From Amblyomma americanum (taxonomy: Eukaryota > Arthropoda > Arachnida > Ixodida > Ixodidae), in NCBI RefSeq assembly GCF_052857255.1, contig NC_135497.1, positions 110,434,880 to 110,498,879 of the forward strand: DNA of 64,000 nt, in the 5' to 3' direction. This document shows positions 33,366-46,318 of the stretch, in pieces (within the stretch, counting starts at the first letter, position 1; every line of letters begins with the position of its first letter). The notes under the pieces are model-generated. The model did no database searches. It had not been told where the DNA came from and saw nothing but the letters and a program-made list of their open reading frames with translations. The position numbers and the translations under genes were made by a program.

Positions 33366-33590
33366 TTGCGTTTCGCCTCCATAGAAACGCGGCCGCCACG
33401 GCCGGGTGCTGTGCATTGTCAGTGCCCGTTAAAGATCCCCAGGTAGTCGAAATTAATCCGGTGCCCTCCACTGCGCCTCCTGTTTATTCTTTCTCTTCCT
33501 CCTTTATCCCTTCCCTTACGGCGCGGTTCAGGTGTCCGCCTACATGTGAAACAGATACTGCGACATTTCTTTTCCCTAAAATCCAATTTA
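33366..33590 (+). mobile_element. family A SINE with inverted head segment
   Basis: Like the copy at 30083 it begins TTTGCGTTTCGCCTCCAT and GAAACGCGGCCGCC, the complement of normal head sequence, then switches to plus orientation (GTCAGTGCCCGTTAAAGATC) and runs to the usual 3' end. Confidence 0.8.
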
Positions 33591-33807
33591 ATTCCTTCCT
33601 GCTGCGGATGGGATAACACCGACGACGACGATCACGCGAAAGCGGGGGAAGTGAGACAGCTAGCAGGCTTAAACTGTGGATGAAGCAGAGAGGGTGTGTG
33701 GCGGACTTCTCCAAATACCATTTTTCACTAAAGTGCCCGATATATTATTTCTCTGTGTCATGCGATGCATTCGGGCCGAAAGTTGCGGCAGGGAACGCCA
33801 CATGACC
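33591..33807. other. non-coding spacer
   Basis: No motif seen. Confidence 0.4.
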
Positions 33808-34541
33808 GAGGCTTGTCGGCGTTTCCTGCAGCATTCGTTACATGACACGATTGCCATGAAATACAGGTTATTTTTGTTTCGATTTTTTATTTTTATTTTT
33901 TTTCGCTTTGGCACAACCTTTCGATTCGATACACGTTCAGAATATCCACAAATCAGATTGCTTCCTACTATATACAACCTAAATACACTGTACCGTATTA
34001 GCACCAGGATTTTCCGACTCCGGCGCACCAATGTCTCGCGGTAGTGAGCCGCCTCTTCACGTGTCCGTGATGCTCGGCCGTTGCGACTTGGCCAAGGCAT
34101 GTCGACGAGTTCACAACGACACGAACTGGCAGCACCTAAGTCGCGAGTGGCTGCCTTCACCTTGTCCTTCGCTCAGTCTGCTGTGTGGCTCCACTGGTGG
34201 CGGGTTGAATTCCGGTATGAGGTCAGCGACGTACTGATACGGCGGGGTAAGATTTGCGCGTGACGAGAGCACAGGCTCGGCGATGCCATCCTCGATTTCA
34301 CTCCGACAGCAGGATGCAAGGCAACCCATTTTGTCTGGGCTCGTTTGCGGTGACGTCGTAGACAGTAAGTGGCAGATGTTACCTTATGCTTGTCGGGGCT
34401 TCAAGGCCGCCGTCCTCTTGAAATGTGTCTACGCTCCCTTGGTGCAGAGGGGTACCAACGGTAAATGACTGGAGTTCTACGACGCAGCGATGATTGCAAG
34501 CTCCGACATTCGAATGGAATCACGCGTGGCGCCCCTATTGT
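33808..34541 (+). repeat. untyped 0.75-kb repeat, copy 2
   Basis: Same orientation as copy 1 at 22861-23622. The similarity ends at GCGCCCCTATTG, exactly where the (CAA)n tail of the minus-strand LINE begins, so the LINE probably inserted into this repeat or defines its edge. Confidence 0.85.
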
Positions 34542-34799
34542 TGTTGTTGTTAGCCTATCAAAAGATGGCACATACCCACACTGGGGGATCGGCCAAGAAT
34601 CGGGTGGCTATTCACCTGAACGCATTTAATAAAGAGGAAAAGCACGTGGGAGCGCAACACCGGTGAATTCTGCCTCATGAACAGAAAAAGGATGAGAGTT
34701 TTGATTTCAAAATTATAAGAATAATAATAAAGAGAGGGATTAAATAATAATGATTAAGTCAAAACGTAATGATTGATAGAAAATAAAAGTTTGGAACAC

Positions 34800-37700
34800 T
34801 TAGCAAGGCAGTCGGTGAGATTGTATCAGGAAATTTAGAACAGTGGTACAAACAGATCTGTGGCTGAACCCAAATGTGGTGGCGCCAAATGATACCAAGA
34901 GCGGGCTGCTCAAACTAAGGCCAAGATGCTGCAAGGGCTCCTCCAGCAACCTTTTTCTCAGTGAGTTGAATCGGCGACAATACAGCCAAAAATGTTCTAT
35001 AGATTCAGGCTCACGGCAAAATGCATAACGGGGAGTGAGCGCCAAACCCGACTTGTGTAAACAGAAATTTAGAGGGGGGATGCGGCAGCGCAGCCTCGTC
35101 AGTGATACTTCAAGCTGCCGAGAGGAACAAATTTTCCTGTTCCAATAATATTTAAGGTGCTCATAATCCGCTGATGTTAAAAGTGTTGTGTCTTGCGTGC
35201 TTAAAAACGCACGTCGCCGAAATCTAGGTGCTGTAATATAGGCTGTAGCCGGGATGATTGGCAACACGGGGCCGCTGAGGGAAGCTTTTGCGAGATTGTC
35301 AGCAATCTCATTTACTGTCACACTGCTGTGACCGGGAACCCATACTAAATGAACAAGGCTCAAATGCGGAGGAAGTAGAGATAAGAAAGTTTTTAAAATG
35401 GGACCGTCAACATGTGCAGCGAGGGACGAACACAAAGATAAAGAATCAGTAATTACTGCAACTGCTGTAATAGAGGGGTCTAGCTTGAGTAGAGCAAGTA
35501 CAACTGCTAGAAACTCTGCTTGAAAAATAGGGGTGAAATCTGGAAGGCGCAGTTAAAACGACCAGTCTAAATGCGAGCAAAATATTCCCACACCTGCTTT
35601 TTCATTACATTGCGATGCGTCAGTGGTTATTGCTATATCTGTAGGTAGGGCCCTCAGATGATCTTCTAGTAGACCATTTAGAATACTCGGTGGCAAAAGT
35701 TTTGCATTTTTTGGGAATATGTCGTCGAAAACAATGTGTATAGTGGGCCCATTCCGAAGCGCAGGAAGGATATCATAAATGTTTACATCTAAAGGCTGAA
35801 GTAATCTTTGCACAAACACTGCCTGAGGGGAATTGAAACGAGACCAGGGGACACCAAAAAAGGAGGTCGGCTGAGAACAGAAAATGCTTTGGGAACGGTG
35901 GAAATGGGATTCATAGATCCTGAGGTAAGTTTGCATAGTTAAAAATTGAAGTCGTGATAAGAGAGACGGAATGCGGGCTTCAAGGTACAGCACATTGATA
36001 GCCACAAATATTGGAAGGCCGAGGCACATGCGAAGTGCTTCCCTCTCTAAAAGGACGAGAGGGCGAAGTTTATATGTAGCCGAGCCTGAAAACAACACTG
36101 ATCCAAATTCTAAAATTGGCCTGACATACATTATGTAGATCATTAATAGAGCATCTCTGCGCATGCCGTACCGGTGATGAAACAATCTCCTTAACATGCC
36201 CACGGCACGAGCCCCTTTCGCCGCGACATGGTCAATGTGAAGCCGCCAGGTGAGTTTGTTGTCATAAATGACCCCTAGGTATTTTAGGGATTGAACCGGT
36301 GGTATTATTTTTAACTGGCAAGTGAGAGAGACCACTACAGGAGTGTATAGAGGGAAAACAAGGGTGGCGCACTTGCCAACATTTAACTTCAGGTGTAATG
36401 CGCTCAACCAGTGCTCAAGTGTATTCAAATATGACTGCAACAGACCATACAGGGAATGTATATCCGGCGCAGCAGCAAAAAACGCAATGTCGTCTGCATA
36501 GACGTAAGTGCGTACATGGCGGTGGAGAGGAATTGAGCTCAACAGAATATTAAAGAGCACAGGAGAAAGAACAGCTCCTTGTGGTGCACCTCGCGTTTGT
36601 CTGTACCTCTCTGAATGAACACCATTATGGACGCAAAAGAATTCCATGTTATAAAGAAATGCAGATATCCATGCAACTATATAATCTGGAAATTGAAGAG
36701 ACTGTAGCCTATGTATCAGGATGGAGTGTTCTACACTGTCGTAAGCTTTGGCGACGTCTAACGTAACCAAAGCCGCGACCAGGCGTTGACGACGAGCAAG
36801 GAGAATTCTGCTCTCATGATCAGCATGTACATTCCAGAAGCCGAGTTGGCACGGGCTGAGAATAGTGTTGCAGTCCACAATGGCTGACACCCGAATTAGT
36901 AACAACCTTTCTATCAACTTTACCACGCTTGATGTTAAAGAAATTGGCCTAATATTATCCAATTCATAGCCTCCACCCTGATTTTTAAGTAAAGGGATCA
37001 CCTTGGACAGCTTCCACTCAGAAGGTATCCAAGCGTGTTTGAGAGAGTAGTTTATTAGGTGCAATAAGGAGTTGGGAGACTCTTCAAATAGAATCTTGAG
37101 CATCTTTGTGGTAACACCATCAGGGCCAGGAGCAGCAGCTGGCAATCTCTGGACAACTTGTGAAAGCTCTGATAGATTTACTTGTGAGGCATTATCATTT
37201 GGTACGACTGGTGCAAACAACAATGGTCGCATAGGTAGTAAAGACGAGAACCGCTTTTGGAGGCCTGTGGCTATTAATTCAACCGCCTGGATAGCTTCTA
37301 CAGGTGACAAACTAATGACTGAAAATTATGAGAGGACATGAGCTGTTTCCTAGACCGTAGAAAACCGAATAGTGCACGTCGGTTGCCCGCCTTTGAAAGA
37401 TAATCGAAGTGTTCTGAGTCATATTTTTCCTTTGCGCGAGAAACTGTGCGTTTAAAGGTGGCTGCAATAAATTTATAACCACTCCAGTTATTCGGACATT
37501 GGTTATGAAGAAGCTTTTTCCATGCTGCCTTCCTCCGCCTGTAATCTCTTGTACAGTCCGCATTCCACCAGTTAGAAGAATTCCCTTTTGTTGGCCTCAC
37601 CAGGAACTCCGACTTTTTACGGCTTTCCTCAATAGCCAGACATATGCTTGCTGACTGGTGGACCTCGGCGATGTTAGACACTGGAGCAAGAACAGAGCGC

Positions 37701-38378
37701 AACGCCGTCTGAAATCTGTCATAATTTACATGTGACCGCAACTGAGAAGACGCCGGAGTAACACGACAAATGATATCAAAATGAATAGGTATATGGTCAC
37801 TTGAGGTGCCGCTATCAAGTCGACCAATTCGTTACGCCAATTCCAGGACTAATGAACGTGAGATCTAAAACATATTGAGTGTGTGAGCGAAGATAAATAA
37901 GTGGCCGATCCTGAATTTAAGCACATCAGGTTGTGATCAGAAACCCAGTCCCAAAGGCGCTTGCCGCATGTATTAGTCCTAAAACCCCACGACACGTGGT
38001 GAGAATTGAAGTCCCCAGCCTCGAGAACTGGGTTTTTACAGTTAGCGAGTAAGAAGTCCAGAGGTCTAAAAACATCCTGGACTCCATCGGGGAAATAACA
38101 ATTTGCTATTGAAAATGGAGAGCACCCAGGAAGTACAAAGTCTAGTGCCAATATCTCACAGTCAGGAGACATTTCAGGAGAGATAAAGTTAGTAAACCCC
38201 CTCCTCTTGACTGGTGGTCTAGGCGAAATGAACGGTAATTTTTTATATGAAAATGTTTGTCGGTTGAAAGCCACGTTTCTTGCAGAATTATGACATCCGG
38301 ATTAAGCTGGGTAAAAATGCAGTGTAAATCTGTGGAAGCGGAAAGAATAGAGCTACAGTTACACTGCAGAACTCGCAA
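34800..38378 (-). pseudogene. LINE ORF2 polyprotein (nuclease - RT - RNase H), frameshifted
   Basis: The nuclease begins at about 38378 (LQCNCSSILSASTDLHCIF, then DVIILQETWLS). A frameshift follows, then VLEAGDFNSHHVSWGF (GDFN..H..WG catalytic block). A linker (NWWNADCTRDYRRRKAAWKK) is in another frame. RT is intact at 35553-37310: APGPDGVTTKMLK, TLDVAKAYDSVEHSIL (motif A), RGAPQGAVLSPVLFNILL (motif B), YVYADDIAFFAA (motif C, both Asp present) and LKYLGVIYDNKLTW. One stop (35553-35555) interrupts RNase H, which otherwise keeps TTDAS, QAEFLAV, ITDSLS and WVPGHSSV..NEIADNLAK. A Cys/His end (CREPESIEHFWLYC) follows. Three frameshifts and one stop make it inactive, but the damage is light. Confidence 0.9.
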
Positions 38379-38383
38379 CGACG

Positions 38384-39703
38384 CTATGGTTGCGAAAGCC
38401 TAGCTGCAGCAACTGCCTGCTCCAAAATGGTATCCTTGGGTTTAGTGGCAAGCTGCTGCTTCTTTGATTTGGGCTGGGTGCCCAGAGAAGTCAACGAATG
38501 AGACATGGGGGACGCGCTGCACTTAAGAAGCCGCACATCAGGCTCCACCATCTCGGAATCATAGATTATACCAACATCCCTCGAAGTACCCGAGGTAGGT
38601 ACAGCGGAAGGGGCAGAAGTTTGTTCCTGGGTCTGTGATGCTACTGGAATTGTAGACCGGATAAGAGGAGAGGGAATTGCTGACGAAAGAGGAGCCAAAC
38701 CGGCCTGCACGGCATGTGTAAGCTGAGTCGCTAGAACGTTTGTAAGGCACTCCGATACACTTGCGACAATATTTTCTACCATTTTAGACATGGAAGCCTC
38801 CACAGCAGCCGCAATTGCCTGGGACAGCGTTGAGTCTAACATGACACCTTGCCGAGCGGTCACACCGGCATAACCGTGGTCACGTTCTTTGACCTCTGAA
38901 ATAGCGTCACGGCGCGAACAGCGTTTTCTGTCGATTAGGTCCATAATTTGGATTTCCTGAGCTCGAGAGGGACAATTTGAGTAGTTTGCAGAGTGGGCAC
39001 CACCGCAAAGGCAATACTTCTCATTCTTCTCAGTGCAGGTGCTCGTTGAATGACCATCCCCACAGTTGCAATACCTCAAGTTGGATTTGCAACCGCCGGC
39101 GCTATGTCCATAGCGCAAACAGTTGTTACACTGCAGAGGCCGAGATGATAACGGGTCTACCCGAAAAATTAGAGGCCATGCCTTGATTTCAGAGGGGCAC
39201 GAAGTGCCGGCAAAGGTAGCAATCACAGATTCAGTGGGCATCCGCAAGTTGTTTACATCCCGGCTACAGCGGTGCACAGCAACAACACCTGCAGCCGACA
39301 GAAGCTCAAGAGTCTCTGCCGGAGACAGGGAAGAGCCTGCGCCTCGTACAATACCTTTCGTGCACGCCAGATGTGAAGGGATGAAGGAACTTACCCGAAG
39401 GGAGGCAAAAGATGAGGAGTTTAGCAAATCTCTTACACAGGCGAGGTCTGGCGATCTGCACAGAATCCCGCCGCGTCCAAACTGGCGAACCTCTGAGATT
39501 GACTCATAATGAGAAGTCGCCGACTGGAGAGAAACCCGAACAGCACCAGGGTTGTTCATCTTGATTGCACCGCCATCCTTAGGCACCAGCGCGACAGGGA
39601 TACTGCCGACACCACTGCGCAAAAAAGCTTCCAACGGCAGGAGATCAGTGGACAGAGAAGCCGACCAGAGGGATTTCCCCTGGCCGGGAGACTGGGTTGA
39701 CAT
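38384..39703 (-). CDS. LINE ORF1 protein with three CCHC-type zinc knuckles
   Basis: An uninterrupted frame of 439 codons starts at ATG 39701-39703. The N-terminal third is Ser/Ala-rich. Residues about 185-250 carry three Cys/His knuckles: CNNCLRYGHSAGGC, CNCGDGHSTSTC and CLCGGAHSANYSNC. The C-terminal half has an amphipathic region (QAIAAAVEASMSKMVENIV) and then a low-complexity Ser/Pro/Thr tail. In I-type LINEs this protein binds element RNA as a chaperone in the ribonucleoprotein. The stop TAG lies a few bases before the ORF2 frame, so ORF2 would need re-initiation or read-through. Its intactness contrasts with the damaged ORF2. Confidence 0.88.
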   Translation of the reverse strand: MSTQSPGQGKSLWSASLSTDLLPLEAFLRSGVGSIPVALVPKDGGAIKMNNPGAVRVSLQSATSHYESISEVRQFGRGGILCRSPDLACVRDLLNSSSFASLRVSSFIPSHLACTKGIVRGAGSSLSPAETLELLSAAGVVAVHRCSRDVNNLRMPTESVIATFAGTSCPSEIKAWPLIFRVDPLSSRPLQCNNCLRYGHSAGGCKSNLRYCNCGDGHSTSTCTEKNEKYCLCGGAHSANYSNCPSRAQEIQIMDLIDRKRCSRRDAISEVKERDHGYAGVTARQGVMLDSTLSQAIAAAVEASMSKMVENIVASVSECLTNVLATQLTHAVQAGLAPLSSAIPSPLIRSTIPVASQTQEQTSAPSAVPTSGTSRDVGIIYDSEMVEPDVRLLKCSASPMSHSLTSLGTQPKSKKQQLATKPKDTILEQAVAAARLSQP

Positions 39704-39917
39704 AGCCCGGGCTTACTGCCTTACCGCGCAAAGACGCAGAGAGAAAAGGCCACAACCAGCCACCCGAAACTTAGCCGATCGTTCCCAGCAGAGCAGAGCT
39801 TACGTTGTCGCGACTGGCCAAGCAGAGAAGCGCACCTTTGCTTCCTTCTCTCTTCTCTTTTTCGACTAGCCAGCTAACTTCCGTCCATGAAAAGATTTAT
39901 CTGAAAAACTCTCTGTG

Positions 39918-39995
39918 CCCCCCCCCCCCCAATCCTTGGCCAATCCCCCTAGTGGGCATGTGCCATTGTGTGAGGGTAACAACAACAGCAGCCTC
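39918..39995 (+). mobile_element. LINE 3'-tail fragment, plus strand, inverted to the main copy
   Basis: After 13 C (39918-39930), CCTTGGCCAATCCCCCTAGT, GGGCATGTGCCATTG and GGGTAACAACAACAG match the complement of the tail at 34546-34600 (CTTGGCCGATCCCCCAGTG, GGTATGTGCCATC, CAACAACAACAA). A second, very short copy of the same LINE family thus lies at the 5' side in opposite orientation. Confidence 0.7.
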
Positions 39996-40049
39996 GCTTC
40001 AGCGCCTCCGTGTTCGCCTCAGGGTACCACTTTACTGTGCCTTTCATTT

Positions 40050-40292
40050 CCTCAATAATAATAACTGGTTTTTGGGGAAAGGAAATGGCGCAGTATCTGT
40101 CTCATATATCGTTGGGCAGGAACTGCGCCGTAAGGAAAGGGATAAGGAGGGAATAAAAGAAAGGAAGATAGATGTGCCGTAGTGGAGGGCTCCGGAATAA
40201 TTTCGACCACCTGGGGATCTTTAACGTGCACTGACATCGCACAGCACGCGGGCGCCTTAGAGGTTTTCCTCCATAAAAACGCAGCCGCCGCG
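40050..40292 (-). mobile_element. family A SINE lacking its head
   Basis: Complement of the SINE from AATAATAATAACTGG to GCAGCCGCCGCGGTC. The next SINE's tail begins exactly there. Confidence 0.85.
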
Positions 40293-40618
40293 GTCAATAA
40301 TAATAATAATAATTGGTTTTTTGGGGAAAGGAATTGGCGCAGTATCTGTCTCATATATCGTTGGACACCTGAACCGCGCCGTAAAGGAGGGAATAAAGGA
40401 GGGAGTGAAAGAAGGCAGGAAGAAAGAAGTGTCGTAGTGGAGGGCTCCGGAATAATTTCGACCACCTGGGGATGTTTAACATGCTCTGACATCGCACAGC
40501 ACACGGGCGCCTTAGCGTTTTTCCTCCATAAAAACGCAGCCGCCGCGGTCGGGTTCGAACCCAGCAACTCCGGATCAGTAGCCGAGCGCCCTAACCACTG
40601 AGCCACCGCGGCGGGTTA
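40293..40618 (-). mobile_element. family A SINE, full length
   Basis: It runs from a tail of AAT repeats to a complete tRNA-like head (GGGTTCGAACCCAGCAACTC and CACTGAGCCACCGCGGCGGG on the plus strand). It lies head-to-tail with the copy to its left and appears to have replaced that copy's head. Confidence 0.92.
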
Positions 40619-41340
40619 CGCGGCAAAAACCGATTTTTTGGGCTGTGGATTCGCTCAGCTAATCCAGGATATACAAAGCGAAAGCTGTCGGCAATCATTG
40701 TGCTCGTTGGCGTTGACAACGTTCTAGACTCCGATTTTGAGGAAAGGAAGTTCGTGTAACTGGCTTCCTTGGTCAGTGGACACCTCAATCGCGCTTTGAG
40801 GTAAGGACGTACGTGGCGGTGGTGAGAAAGATATGTGGGCTGCACGCATTAGCGCTGACAACGTTGCGGCAGACACGCAGCACTGCAGCTATAGTGCCCA
40901 ATAAAGCACAGCGTTCATTGGGTGAGCAACCTGTCGCGATGAACCATTAATTTAACTGCCGCCTGCCGTGCTACGATGAGCTCGCTGCCTATCCAGTGTG
41001 CGGAACGTACTCAACGTTAGAGACGCCAAGCCGTGTCTACTTACCCGATACACCACAACTTTCGCTATGTAACCAGGTTCAGCAGTAGTTAAACCGCAGC
41101 TAATTTTACGCGACAGCGTATACAGCTCGTTCTGCCCGGTGCGCCATATTGTCTGCCATGGTAACAGTCATGCTTCCCACATGTGTGCTTTTGTCTAGGA
41201 ATTCCCAATTTTTAATGCATGTTTCAGTGACATATACACCATTACCCGCGAAACTGATATCGCATCCAGTGCATGCTCTGTCTTGGTCTTGAGCTTATGT
41301 AAAAGTGGCATGTAAAGTGTAAAGTGGCCAACATCTGCTC
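40619..41340. other. non-coding stretch
   Basis: No gene or repeat recognised. Confidence 0.4.
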
Positions 41341-41344
41341 ATTC

Positions 41345-42298
41345 GGCATCATTGCTTCGCCAGGAATTTGAGGAACAAGATGCTTGCCTGCCTGAAGGAT
41401 CCATTGTTGTCTATGTAGACGCAAGCATACAAAACTGCAAAGCAACAACAGCTATCTACTGCCCGTGCAGACCTGCCCTGAATCAAACCTCTTGGTTTCA
41501 GCTTACGGAACCCCCTTCGTCCTTTTGTGCTGAGGTCGTTGCAGTTCAAGAAGCACTCTGCTCTGTGGCCGACTTAGCTATGCTCCCTGTGGCCCGCGTT
41601 GTCATCCGCACTGACGCCCTTCAAGTTGTCCGGTTGCTACGACGTGTCAGCCGCTGTCCCACGATATGTCAGGACATCCACCGGCTCGCGGCACGCATCC
41701 CGCAGCCTGTACGTATTGAGTGGGTCCCACGGGATCTGCTGACCAATCAAAGGCAGGCAGATTTAGCGACCCGCCTTGCGAATCCAAACTCATCACCGCC
41801 TCGGCTTCATCATTTACACAATTTTAGCCTCCTTTCATCAAGAAAGGAACTCCTCCGGCGCCGCACACGTGCTCTCATCCCTCCGTGTGCGGTAACCCTC
41901 CCCCGCGGTCTTACCCGTGCAGAGGAGGTTGCGCTTAGGAGGATCCGGGCCGGGGTTGCCCACACACCAGACATCACTCGGAAGTGGCCTCAGTACCGAG
42001 AATTGTTTCCTCGGCCAGGGTGTCTGGTATGTAAGCACGAGGACATTGAGACCGACATTCATTACTTACAGTGGGACTGCCCAGCTCTCAAGCCTACAAG
42101 GATCCGGCACCTGATGGTATATAGCAGGTCTTTCACCAAGCAACCCTTCTTCACACATTGCCTGGACGCAGGGACCGTACCATCGTTCTCTGCTGGACTT
42201 CATCAAATCAGCTAACCTTTTTCCATTCATTTAGATCATTCATCACACCTTCACCCATCATTGATGCCCTGTGGCAATAAATTTCGCTTAAAAAAACA
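41345..42298 (+). pseudogene. LINE 3' end: RNase H, zinc motif, poly-A tail (5'-truncated)
   Basis: A clean frame of 287 codons (41352-42215) encodes an RNase H-like fold: VVYVDASIQNCKATTAI (Asp), SSFCAEVVAVQEAL (Glu), VVIRTDALQVVRLL (Asp) and EWVPRD..TNQRQADLATRL (final Asp). A C-terminal CLVCKHEDIETDIHYLQWDC zinc motif follows. After the stop a 3' UTR ends AATAAATTTCGCTT plus A7, so it carries a canonical polyadenylation signal. The RT is missing, so despite the open frame this is a dead 5'-truncated insertion. The same AATAAATTTCGCTT end recurs at 46708. Confidence 0.82.
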
Positions 42299-42552
42299 CG
42301 CCACATATTGAAGAGCTCGAGTTCACTGCCTACGAGCGGCGTGTCCTGAAGGACACCGCTAACCTTACGGTTTATTTATTTATTCTATTTACAAATGACT
42401 GCTGGCTTTATTGAGAAGACTTAAGGAGTGGTCCTCACTGTAACTTCATTTTCCAGAATATGAACAAAATCAACGCAGTACACGTTACAAAAAACAACAT
42501 TGCACAGTGCGAGGACATCTCGCGTGAGAATTTTACGAAATAAGTACTGGAA
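42299..42552. other. AT-rich spacer
   Basis: Contains TTTATTTATTTATTC. No gene is seen. Confidence 0.4.
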
Positions 42553-42850
42553 ATAAGCCGCCGCGGTGGCTCAGTGGTTATGACGCTCGGCTACTGGTTC
42601 GGAGTTCCCGGGTTCGAACCCGACCGCGGCGGCTGCGTTTCCATGGGGGCGAAACGCTAAGGTGCCCGTGTACTGTGCGATGTCAGTGCACGCTAAAGAT
42701 CACCAGCTAGGAGGTTGAAAATATTTCGGAGCCTTCCACCACGGCACTTCTTTCTTCCTTTCTTCTTTCACTCCCTCCTTTATCCCTTCCCATACGGCCC
42801 AGTTCAGGTGTCCGCCGATGTGTGAGGCTACGCCATTTCCTTTCACCCAA
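42553..42850 (+). mobile_element. family A SINE, left arm of an inverted pair
   Basis: Complete head (GCCGCCGCGGTGGCTCAGTG and GGGTTCGAACCCGACC), body and 3' end at CGCCATTTCCTTTCACCC. It meets the next SINE tail-to-tail. Confidence 0.92.
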
Positions 42851-42852
42851 AA

Positions 42853-43163
42853 AATAATAATAATTGGTTTTGGGGAATTGAAATGGCGCAGTATCTGTCT
42901 CATATATCGTTGGACACCTGAACCGCGTCGTAAAGGAAGGGATAAAGGAGGAAGCGAAAGAAGAAAGGAACAATGAGGTGCCGTAGTGGAGGGCTCCGGA
43001 TTAATTTCGACCACCTGGGGATCTTTATCGTGCACTGACAACGCACAGCACACGGGCGCCTTAGCGTTTTTCCTCCATAAAAACGCAGCCGCTGCGGTCG
43101 GGTTCGAACCCGACAACTCCGGATCAGTAGCCAAGCGCTCTAACCACTCAGCCACCGCGGCAA
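42853..43163 (-). mobile_element. family A SINE, right arm of an inverted pair
   Basis: Complete minus-strand copy from AATAATAATAATTGG to GCCACCGCGGC. Together with the plus copy the two can form a hairpin with arms of about 300 bp. CCAATTTTCATTTTTTTCAC follows at 43168, the 3' tail of yet another SINE. Confidence 0.92.
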
Positions 43164-43189
43164 AAACCAATTTTCATTTTTTTCACTGG

Positions 43190-44964
<1,775 letters not shown>

Positions 44965-45002
44965 TTTTAAAATTATTTTTTAAAATTTTCTTTCCAATTT
45001 CT

Positions 45003-45192
45003 AATTTCCAAGGCCGCGCTGCTCAGCTCGGACCCGGAGGATAAACTCCGAGTCACGGAGCGGGCCGAAGAGGTCGCCGAACGACATCGTCGGTTGGCCT
45101 CCTGGCGTCCGGCCTAGAAGAGGAGCCCACCGCGGGGAGGGGAACGTCACCCCAACCGGCGCTTTAATAAAGTTTACCTCCTCCTCCTTTCT
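45003..45192 (+). mobile_element. LINE 3' end (C-terminus plus polyadenylation site)
   Basis: The frame reads AALLSSDPEDKLRVTERAEE then VAERHRRLASWRPA and a stop. CTTTAATAAAGTTTACCTCC follows. The AALLSSDP...A pattern recurs at 47575 (EAALLSSDMGVQTRAIKWA). Clade not determined. Confidence 0.6.
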
Positions 45193-45639
45193 AATTTTCC
45201 CCTAACACCTGACACCGTCTTTCGGTGCTCTCAGCAAGCAACCAGGCCGAGCGTTTCTCGTGTCGACATGGGTTGCCTCTGCCATTATTCTCATAAAATA
45301 TTGCAACGTCCATTTGCAGTATACACTGAATTGCCATTGAAACCCATTTCCCGATTAACAATTCGATGCAACTTACAGAATGCATTATTAGTCATTATTG
45401 AAGGAACGATTTCCTTGTAACCTTAACAAACATATAAACTGAATATGCCAGTTAAACCATCGCATGTTGTAGCGGTGGCTGTGAAAGCATGCTGTAGCAT
45501 AGCTAATACCTGCCAGCGACATCAGCATTGCAAACGACCAGTTTTGGGCCTGTTTATCTGTCTCATATATCGTTATCAAGCTTATCACGTTATCGAGCTT
45601 ACCTTATCAGAACAAGCATAATTGCTTCCTTATTCTACG

Positions 45640-46318
45640 TCGCAAAAATATCGCGCCCTCCTCGCCGCGTCCTCCAGATGCTGGCCACAGCGTGTGGATC
45701 TTTCTTCTTGGCTGGACACGCAGAGAGCGTCGCAAGAGTTTTTGTCAGCTTGTCCACCGACATTTGTCGCTTCAGCATCCCGGATCTAGAAGTTAAGTGC
45801 AGTGTATTGGCCTTAACGGCCATGTGGGACCTTATCTCAGACGCAGCGTACCGAGGAAGAGCACTCACCGCATATTTGACGGGAACATCGCGTCGCTTCT
45901 TTGAGATCAATTTGGAAAGACCCTGCGGCTGAAAAGTAGCCAGCTCTTTATACATATGTCGTGAGATCCGTACATTTTCTTGAAGGTGCACTTCCTGATT
46001 GTGATTTGAAAGAATTGTCCGCGAATGAAACTTGCGAATATGCTGCTTTTCGCACCCTGAATGTAGACCAGCGCAGGAAAGTGAGCAAGAGGCGGAAACA
46101 ATGAATCTTTGTCTCTCTCCCCGCTGATATATCCAATTTTACCTGGCTTCGCGAATGGGAAGCGTTACCTACAGCTGACCGCCTTGCGGAGTGGGGCGTG
46201 GCGCCCTCCGCCTCATGTCCGCAATGCGGTCGAACTGAAACTCAGAACCATACCGTTTTTGAATGCCCAGTCGCGCGCAATTTCTGGCGCTTGGTAGCGC
46301 GCATGTTGTAGTAGTAAG
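45640..46318 (+). pseudogene. LINE C-terminal region with a zf-RVT-like motif
   Basis: The frame at about 45640-45932 reads LATACGSFFLAGHAESVARV, ICRFSIPDLEVKCSVLAL and TSRRFFEINLERP. A later frame reads FTWLREWEALPTADRLAEWG and SCPQCGRTETQNHTVFECPV then WRLVARML. CP.CG..ET..H..F.C is the zinc motif found after some LINE RTs. Frameshifts and stops lie between. The RT itself is absent. Confidence 0.65.

Larger units (their letters stand above)
34542..39890 (-). mobile_element. near full-length I-clade-like LINE
   Basis: The minus strand holds a two-ORF non-LTR retrotransposon of about 5.3 kb. It has a 5' UTR (about 39704-39890), ORF1 with zinc knuckles, ORF2 with AP-endonuclease-like nuclease, RT and RNase H, a 3' UTR, and a tail of (CAA)n at about 34542-34553. 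ORF2 with RNase H and a non-poly-A triplet tail fit the I superclade. The 5' edge is uncertain. Confidence 0.88.
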
